Shown here: positions 34,239 through 42,104 of the stretch, piece after piece
Numbering within the stretch: the stretch's first letter is position 1
How the letters are laid out: each line of letters starts with the position of its first letter
Assembly (NCBI GenBank): GCA_002189035.1
Contig: NEEC01000180.1
Span: forward strand, 1 to 42,104
DNA from: Utricularia gibba
Taxonomy: Eukaryota; Streptophyta; Magnoliopsida; Lamiales; Lentibulariaceae
DNA: 42,104 nucleotides
Reading direction: 5' to 3'
The notes under the pieces: generated by a model
Told to the model about the DNA's origin: nothing
Seen by the model: the letters and a program-made list of their open reading frames with translations, nothing else
The model's database searches: none
Program-made: the position numbers and the translations under genes

Positions 34239-36693
34239 TTATACTTGAGGAGGTGGTCTTGGGGGGCAAGAGGAACGGACAAAGGTCAGCTTAGGCTTGG
34301 GCCGAAAGTAAGTTGTAGCCCGGCAAAGAAAGTGATGTATTTATTAACATTCGTTTTCGGGGTGCCTACATGGTTTTTCAAGGAACATTTCTCGTTTTTT
34401 GGCGGCAGTCTCAGGGAACTTGGTCCGACCCCGATTCTTATGGCTCATGGGGTCAACCGGATGCAAATCGATGAATACAATGATGCATTTGTTTAAATTA
34501 CGATATCACGTGCACCCTACATCATTTTTTCAACAACTACTTTATACTTGAGGAGGTGGTCTTGGGGGAGAGGAACCGGACAAAGGTCAGCTAGGCTTTG
34601 GCGAAAGTAAGTTGTAGCCCGGCAAAGAAAGTGATGTATTATTACGTTCGGTTTTCGGGGTGCTTACATGGTTTTTCAAGGAACAACTTCTCCTTTAGTG
34701 GCGGCCAGTCTCGCTAGGAACTTGGTCCGGGCCCCTGATTCTTTATGGCTCATGAGGACAAAAGATGCAAATCGATGAAAAAAATGATGCATTTGTTTAA
34801 ATTACGATATCACGTGCACCCTACATGATTTTTTCAACAACTTACTTTATACTTGAGGAGGTGGTCTTGGGGGCAAGAGGAACCGGACAAAGGTCAGCTT
34901 AGGCTTGGGCCGAAAGTAAGTTGTAGCCCGGCAAAGAAAGTGATGTATTTATTAACGTTCGTTTTCGGGGTGCCTACATGGTTTTTCAAGGAACATTTCT
35001 CGTTTTTGGCGGCTAGTCTCATTGGGAACCTGGTCCTAGACCCCGATTCTGTATGGCTCATGGGGTCAACCGGATGCAAATCGATGAATACAATGATGCA
35101 TTTGTTTAAATTACGATATCACGTGCACCCTACATCATTTTTTCAACAACGTACTTTATACTTGAGGAGGTGGTCTTGGGGGGAGAGGAACCGGACAAAG
35201 GTTAGCATAGGCTTTGGTCGAAAGTAAGTTGTAGCCCGGCAAAGAAAGTGATGTATTATTACGTTCGGTTTTCGGGGTGCCTACATGGTTTTTCAAGGAA
35301 CAACTTCTCCTTTAGTGGCGGCCAGTCTCGCTAGGAACTTGGTCCGGGCCCCTGATTCTTTATGGCTCATGAGGACAAAAGGATGCAAATCGATGAATAC
35401 AATGATGCATTTGTTTAAATTACGATATCACGTGCACCCCACATCATTTTTTCAACAACTTACTTTATACTTGAGAGGCGGTCTTGGGGTGCACCTAGAA
35501 CGGGACAAAGGTCAGGTTGGGCTTTGAGTTAGTTGTAGCCCGGCAAAGAAAGTGATGTATTTATTAACGTTCGGTTTTCGGGTTGCCTACATGGTTTTTC
35601 AAGAAAAGCTTCTCGTTTTGTGGCGGCCGCTCTCGCAGGGAACTTGGTCCGGGCCCCCGATGCTATATGGCTCATGAGGTCAACCAGATGCAAATCGATG
35701 AAGACAATGCTTTTTTTTTAATTACGATATCACGTGCAGCCCACATGATTTTTTCAACAACTTACTTTATACTTGAGGAGGCGGTCTTGGGGTGCACCTG
35801 GAACGGGATAAAGGTCAGGTTGGGCTTTGCCAGAGAGTTAGTTGTAGCCCGGCAAAGAAAGTGTTGTATTTATTAACGTTCGGTTTTCGGGGTTGCCTAC
35901 ATGGTTTTTCAAGAAAGCTTCTCGTTTTGTGGCGGCCGCTCTCGCAGGGAACTTGGTCCGGGCCCCGATGCTATATGGCTCATGAGGTCAACCAGATGCA
36001 AATCGATGAAGACAAGCATGCTTTTTTTTTAATTACGATATCACGTGCAGCCCATGATTTTTTCAACAACTTACTTTATACTTGAGGAGGCGGTCTTGGG
36101 GTGCACCTGGAACGGGATAAAGGTCAGCTTAGGCTTGGGCCGAAAGTAAGTTGTAGCCCGGCAAAGAAAGTGATGTATTTATAAGGTTCGGTTTTCGGGG
36201 TTGCCAACATGGTTTTTCAAGGAACAGCTTCTCGTTTTGTGGCGGCCGTCTCGCAGGGAACTTGGTCCGGGCCCCGATTCTATATGGCTCATGAGGTCAA
36301 CCAGATGCAAATCGATGAAGACAAGCATGCTTTTTTTTAATTACGATATCACGTGCACCCACATGATTTTTTCAACAACTTACTTTATACTTGAGGAGGC
36401 GGTCTTGGGGTGCACCTGGAACGGGACAAAAGGTCAGCTTAGGCTTGGGCCGAAAGTAAGTTGTAGCCCGGCAAAGAAAGTGATGTATTTATTAACGTTC
36501 GGTTTTCGGGGTTGCCTACATGGTTTTTCAAGGAACAGCTTCTCGTTTTGTGGCGGCCAGTCTCGCAGAAACTTGGTCCGGGCCCGATTCTTTATGGCTC
36601 ATGAGGACAAAAGATGCAAATCGATGAAAAATGATGCATTTGTTTAAATTACGATATCACGTGCACCCTACATGATTTTTTCAACAACTTACT
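34239..36693 (+). repeat. Cassette C15: L-P-L-P-B-B-B'-K
   Basis: Monomers start at 34239, 34542, 34847, 35156, 35465, 35767, 36076 and 36385. The L-P pair is doubled. This is among the most deletion-rich stretches (monomers of 302-309 bp). M116 lost the NotI site through ggccgtctcgc near 36245, intermediate between ggccgctctcgc (B) and ggccagtctcgc. Confidence 0.75.
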
Positions 36694-38230
36694 TTATACT
36701 TGAGGAGGTGGTCTTGGGGGGCAAGAGGAACCGGACAAAGGTCAGCTTAGGCTTGGGCCGAAAGTAAGTTGTAGCCCGGCAAAGAAAGTGATGTATTTAT
36801 TAACGTTCGTTTTCGGGGCCTACATGGTTTTTCAAGGAACAATTCTCGTTTTTTGGCGGCCAGTCTCAGGGAACTTGGTCCGCCCCGATTCTTTATGGCT
36901 CATGAGGACAAAGGATGCAAATCGATGAATACAATGATGCATTTGTTTAAATTACGATATCACGTGCACCCCACATCATTTTTTCAACAACTTACTTTAT
37001 ACTTGAAGAGGCGGTCTTGGGGTGCAAGAACGGGACAAAGGTCAGGTTGGGCTTTGAGTTAGTTGTAGCCCGGCAAAGAAAGTGATGTATTTATTAACGT
37101 TCGGTTTTCGGGGTTGCCTACATGGTTTTTCAACGAAAAGCTTCTCGTTTGTGGCGGCCGCTCTCGCAGGGAACTTGGTCCGGGCCCCCGATGCTATATG
37201 GCTCATGAGGTCAACCAGATGCAAATCGATGAAACAAGCATGCTTTTTTTTTAATTACGATATCACGTGCACCCACATGATTTTTTCAACAACTTACTTT
37301 ATACTTGAGGAGGCGGTCTTGGGGTGCACCTGGAACGGGATAAAGGTCAGGTTGGGCTTTGCCAGAAGTTAGTTGTAGCCCGGCAAAGAAAGTGATGTAT
37401 TTATTAACGTTCGGTTTTCGGGGTTGCCTACATGGTTTTTCAAGAAAAGCTTCTCGTTTTGTGGCGGCCGCTCTCGCAGGAACTTGGTCCGGGCCCCCGA
37501 TGCTATATGGCTCATGAGGTCAAAGATGCAAATCGATGAAGACAAGCATGCTTTTTTTTTAATTACGATATCACGTGCAGCCTACATGATTTTTTCAACA
37601 ACTTACTTTATACTTGAGGAGGCGGTCTTGGGGTGCACCTGGAACGGGACAAAGGTCAGCTTAGGCTTGGCCGAAAGTAAGTTGTAGCCCGGCAAAGAAA
37701 GTGATGTATTTATCAAGGTTCGGTTTTCGGGGTTGCCACATGGTTTTTCAAGGAACAGCTTCTCGTTTTGTGGCGGCCGCTCTCGCAGGGAACTTGGTCC
37801 GGGCCCCGATGCTATATGGCTCATGAGGTCAACCAGATGCAAATCGATGAAGACAAGCATGCTTTTTTTTTAATTACGATATCACGTGCAGCCCACATGA
37901 TTTTTTCAACAACTTACTTTATACTTGAGGAGGCGGTCTTGGGGTGCACCTGGAACGGGATAAAGGTCAGCTTAGGCTGGGCCGAAAGTAAGTTGTAGCC
38001 CGGCAAAGAAAGTGATGTATTTATCAAGTTCGGTTTTCGGGGTTGCCAACATGGTTTTTCAAGGAACAGCTTCTCGTTTTGTGGCGGCCAGTATCGCAAG
38101 AAACTTGGTCCGGGCGCCTGATTCTTTATGGCTCATGAGGACAAAAGTATGCAAATCGATGAAAAAAATGATGCATTTGTTTAAATTACGATATCACGTG
38201 CACCCTACATGATTTTTTTAAACACTTACT
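36694..38230 (+). repeat. Cassette C16: L/P-B-B-B'-K
   Basis: Monomers start at 36694, 36997, 37299, 37608 and 37919. M118 (303 bp) is L-like on the left and P/Q-like on the right (ctcatgaggac, cttgaagagg), with cggggcctacatgg near 36814. The first B again has the gctttgagttag form. M121-M122 are clean. Confidence 0.8.
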
Positions 38231-40716
38231 TTATACTTGAGGAGGTGGTCTTGGGGGCAAGAGGAACCGGACAAAGGTCAGCTTAGGCTTGGGCCGAAAG
38301 TAAGTTGTAGCCCGGCAAAGAAAGTGATGTATTTATTAACATTCAGTTTTCGGGGCTGCCTACATGGTTTTTCAAGGAACATATTCTCGTTTTTTGGCGG
38401 CTAGTCTCATTGGGAACCTGGTCCTAGACCCCGATTCTGTATGGCTCATGGGTCAACCGGATGCAAATCGATGAATACAATGATGCATTTGTTTAAATTG
38501 CGATATCACGTGCACCCTACATCATTTTTTCAACAACTACTTTATACTTGAGGAGGTGGTCTTGGGGGGAGAGGAACCGGACAAAGGTTAGCATAGGCTT
38601 TGGCGAAAGTAAGTTGTAGCCCGGCAAAGAAAAGTGATATATGTATTTACGTTCGGTTTTCGGGGTGCCTACATGGTTTTTCAAGGAACAACTTCTCCTT
38701 TAGTGGCGGCCAGTCTCGCTAGGAACTTGGTCCGGGCCCCTGATTCTTTATGGCTCATGAGGACAAAAGGATGCAAATCGATGAATACAATGATGCATTT
38801 GTTTAAATTACGATATCACGTGCACCCTACATCATTTTTTCAACAACTACTTTATACTTGAGGAGGTGGTCTTGGGGGGAGAGGAACCGGACAAAGGTTA
38901 GCATAGGCTTTGGCGAAAGTTAGTTGTAGCCCGGCAAAGAAAAGTGATGTATGTATTTACGTTCGGTTTTCGGGGATGCTTACATGGTTTTTCAAGGAAC
39001 AACTTCTCCTTTAGTGGCGGCCAGTCTCGCTAGGAACTTGGTCCGGGCCCCTGATTCTTTATGGCTCATGAGGACAAAAGGATGCAAATCGATGAATACA
39101 ATGATGCATTTGTTTAAATTACGATATCACGTGCACCCCACATCATTTTTTCAACAACTTACTTTATACTTGAAGAGGCGGTCTTGGGTGCACCTAGAAC
39201 GGGACAAAGGTCAGTTGGGCTTTGCCAGAGAGTTAGTTGTAGCCCGGCAAAGAAAGTGATGTATTTATTAACGTTCGGTTTTCGGGGTTGCCTACATGGT
39301 TTTTCAACGAAAAGCTTCTCCTTTGTGGCGGCCGCTCTCGCAGGAACTTGGTCCGGGCCCCGATGCTATATGGCTCATGAGGTCAACCAGATGCAAATCG
39401 ATGAAGACAAGCATGCTTTTTTTTTAATTACGATATCACGTGCAGCCCACATGATTTTTTCAACAACTTACTTTATACTTGAGGAGGCGGTCTTGGGGTG
39501 CACCTGGAACGGATAAAGGTCAGGTTGGGCTTTGCCAGAGAGTTAGTTGTAGCCCGGCAAAGAAAGTGATGTATTTATTAACGTTCGGTTTTCGGGGTTG
39601 CCTACATGGTTTTTCAACGAAAAGCTTCTCGTTTGTGGCGGCCGCTCTCGCAGGAACTTGGTCCGGGCCCCCGATGCTATATGGCTCATGAGGTCAACCA
39701 GATGCAAATCGATGAAGACAAGCATGCTTTTTTTTTAATTACGATATCACGTGCAGCCCACATGATTTTTTCAACAACTTACTTTATACTTGAGGAGGCG
39801 GTCTTGGGGTGCACCTGGAACGGGATAAAGGTCAGGTTGGGCTTTGCCAGAGAGTTAGTTGTAGCCCGGCAAAGAAAGTGTTGTATTTATTAACGTTCGG
39901 TTTTCGGGGTTGCCTACATGGTTTTTCAACGAAAAGCTTCTCGTTTTGTGGCGGCCGCTCTCGCAGGAACTTGGTCCGGGCCCCCGATGCTATATGGCTC
40001 ATGAGGTCAACCAGATGCAAATCGATGAAGACAAGCATGCTTTTTTTTTAGTTACGATATCACGTGCAGCCTAGATGATTTTTTCAACAACTTACTTTAT
40101 ACTTGAGGAGGCGGTCTTGGGGTGCACCTGGAACGGGATAAAGGTCAGCTTAGGCTTGGGCCGAAAGTAAGTTGTAGCCCGGCAAAGAAAGTGATGTATT
40201 TATCAAGGTTCGGTTTTCGGGGTTGCCAACATGGTTTTTCAAGGAACAGCTTCTCGTTTTGTGGCGGCCGCTCTCGCAGGGAACTTGGTCCGGGCCCCCG
40301 ATGCTATATGGCTCATGAGGTCAACCAGATGCAAATCGATGAAGACAAGCATGCTTTTTTTTTAATTACGATATCACGTGCAGCCCACATGATTTTTTCA
40401 ACAACTTACTTTATACTTGAGGAGGCGGTCTTGGGGTGCACCTGGAACGGATAAAGGTCAGCTTAGGCATGGGCCGAAAGTAAGTTGTAGCCCGGCAAAG
40501 AAAGTGATGTATTTATCAAGGTTCGGTTTTCGGGGTTGCGAACATGGTTTTTCAAGGAACTTCTCGTTTTGTGGCGGCCAGTCTCGCAAGAAACTTGGTC
40601 CGGGCCCTGATTCTTATGGCTCATGAGGACAAAAGATGCAAATCGATGAAAAAATGATGCATTTGTTTAAATTACGATATCACGTGCACCCTACATGATT
40701 TTTTCAACAACTTACT
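38231..40716 (+). repeat. Cassette C17: L-P-P-B-B-B-B'-K
   Basis: Monomers start at 38231, 38542, 38852, 39164, 39473, 39784, 40097 and 40411. Two P monomers follow L; the second ends with the Q tail cttgaagagg. The four B-type monomers are well preserved, apart from gcaggaac (one g short) in M126-M128. Confidence 0.82.
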
Positions 40717-42104
40717 TTATACTTGAGGAGGTGGTCTTGGGGGGCAAGAGGAACCGGGACAAAGGTCAGCTTAGGCTTGGCCGAAAGTAAGTTGTAGCCC
40801 GGCAAAGAAAGTGATGTATTTATTAACATTTCGTTTTCGGGGTGCCTACATGGTTTTTCAAGGAACATATTCTTCGTTTTTTGGCGGCCAGTCGCATTGG
40901 GAACTGGTCCGACCCCGATTCTGTATGGCTCATGGGTCAACCGGATGCAAATCGATGAAACAATGATGCATTTGTTTAAATTACGATATCACGTGCACCC
41001 TACATCATTTTTTCAACAACTTACTTTATACTTGAGGAGGTGGTCTTGGGGGGGGAGAGGAACCGGACAAAGGTCAGCATAGGCTTTGGCCGAAAGTAAG
41101 TTGTAGCCCGGCAAAGAAAGTGATGTATTTATTAACGTTCGGTTTTCGGGGTGCCTACATGGTTTTTCAAGGAACAACTTCTCCTTTAGTGGCGGCCAGT
41201 CTCGCTAGGAACTTGGTCCGGGCCCTGATTCTTTATGGCTCATGAGGACAAAAGGATGCAAATCGATGAATACAATGATGCATTTGTTTAAATTACGATA
41301 TCACGTGCACCCTACATCATTTTTTCAACAACTACTACTTTATACTTGAGGAGGTGGTCTTGGGGGGAGAGGAACCGGACAAAGGTCAGCATTAGGCTTT
41401 GGTCGAAAGTTAGTTGTAGCCCGGCAAAGAAAGTGATGTATTATTACGTTCGGTTTTCGGGGTGCCTACATGGTTTTTCAAGGAACAACTTCTCGTTTTG
41501 TGGCGGCCAGTCTCGCTAGGAACTTGGTCCGGGCCCCTGATTCTTTATGGCTCATGAGGACAAAAGGATGCAAATCGATGAATACAATGATGCATTTGTT
41601 TAAATTACGATGTGCACCCCACACATCATTTTTTCAACAACTTACTTTATACTTGAGGAGGCGGTCTTGGGGGGCAAGAACGGACAAAGGTCAGCTTGGC
41701 TTGCCGAAGTAAGTTGTAGCCCGGCAAAGAAAGTGATGTATTATTAACGTTCGGTTTTCGGGGTTGCCTACATGGTTTTTCAAGGAAAACTTCTCGTTTT
41801 GTGGCGGCCGTCTCGCAGGAACTTGGTCCGGGCCCCCGATTCTTTATGGCTCATGAGGTCAAAAGATGCAAATCGATGAATACAATGATGCATTTGTTTA
41901 AATTACGATATCACGTGCACCCACATCATTTTTTCAACAACTTACTTTATACTTGAGAGGCGGTCTTGGGGTGCACCTGAACGGGACAAAGGTCAGGTTG
42001 GGCTTTGCCAGAGAGTTAGTTGTAGCCCGGCAAAAAAGTGATGTATTTATTAACGTTCGGTTTTCGGGGTTGCCTACATGGTTTTTCAAGGAAAGCTTCT
42101 CGTT
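40717..42104 (+). repeat. Cassette C18: L-P-P-mixed-B, cut by window end
   Basis: Monomers start at 40717, 41026, 41340, 41647 and 41947. M134 is only 300 bp and mixes Q, K and B features (ggccgtctcgcagg, gattctttatgg). M133 lacks the CACGTG box (attacgatgtgcacc near 41604). M135 is a type B start truncated at the window edge. Confidence 0.78.

Larger units (their letters stand above)
1..42104 (+). repeat. Satellite DNA array, ~313-bp monomer, fills the window
   Basis: The anchor ttatacttga (or a one- or two-base variant) recurs 135 times from 291 to 41947, at intervals of 300-316 bp. All copies point the same way and no other sequence interrupts them. Mean spacing is 312.8 bp over 291-10926 (34 monomers) and 310.2 bp over 10927-41946 (100 monomers). 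The second value is lower because of many single-base deletions. Both window ends lie inside a monomer, so the array continues on each side. The pattern is that of a eukaryotic heterochromatic satellite; the genomic location cannot be told from the sequence. I do not recognise the family. Confidence 0.98.
10927..42104 (+). repeat. Right array domain, L-P-Q-B(n)-K higher-order repeat
   Basis: One hundred complete monomers and a partial one follow a fixed succession L, P, Q, B (zero to five copies), K. The complete five-monomer form appears at 14989, 16551, 23664, 27713 and 31137, spanning 1555-1565 bp each. Junction-specific variants support a real order: the first B after Q reads acctagaacgggac, while later B copies and K read acctggaacgggat. 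The last B before K is often a K/B hybrid (B'). Confidence 0.9.

Noticed and set aside
1-42104. CRISPR array
   Set aside because: Repeats are about 313 bp and directly contiguous, with no short repeat alternating with unique spacers.
1-42104. Transposon or retroelement insertion in the array
   Set aside because: Every anchor interval is 300-316 bp, so there is no room for an insertion. I saw no terminal inverted repeats, long terminal repeats or transposase-like frames.
1-42104. Inverted or palindromic monomer organisation
   Set aside because: All 135 anchors face the same way and I found no reverse-complement monomer.

Overview
The whole 42,104-base window is one uninterrupted head-to-tail satellite DNA array. 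It holds 134 complete monomers of about 313 bp, plus a partial monomer at each end. All lie in the same orientation. I see no unique flanking DNA, gene, transposon, RNA gene or CRISPR array. Open reading frames exist but shift frame between monomers and I do not treat them as genes. The organisation (a several-hundred-bp monomer, higher-order repeats, tens of kb without interruption) is that of a eukaryotic centromeric, pericentromeric or other heterochromatic block. GC is about 45% (counted on 15001-15300) and CpG is only mildly depleted there (12 seen, about 15 expected). I do not recognise the satellite family and cannot name the organism.

Layout. (1) Left domain, 1-10926: monomers of five families that I label s, l, p, k1 and k2, in a loose cyclic order s-l-p-k, with local block duplications and two small islands of right-domain type. 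(2) Mosaic boundary monomer, 10927-11238: its left part is k/K-like and its right part is type B. (3) Right domain, to the end: higher-order cassettes with fixed order L-P-Q-B(n)-K, basic unit five monomers or about 1.56 kb. B is the length-variable module, from zero to five copies per cassette. Between 21804 and 32691 the cassettes pair into a second-order unit [L-Q-Bn-K][L-P-Q-B-K], present three times in tandem at 3.4-4.1 kb each.

Three observations stand out. First, the 313-bp monomer looks like an ancient dimer: its two halves align at an offset of 157-158 bp, close to one nucleosome. Second, a compact box of overlapping palindromes (EcoRV, CACGTG and ApaLI sites) is kept in essentially every monomer of every family, and its CACGTG core with flank matches the yeast CDEI consensus RTCACRTG. 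Third, many right-domain monomers carry single-base deletions exactly at columns where families differ. I read this as averaging of non-identical copies during assembly, so cassette structure and copy number in 18-22.4 kb and 33-42 kb should be treated with caution.

Conventions: monomers are numbered M0-M135 and each begins at the TTATACTTGA-like anchor. Family names are mine and describe only this window. Strand '+' simply means the orientation as given.
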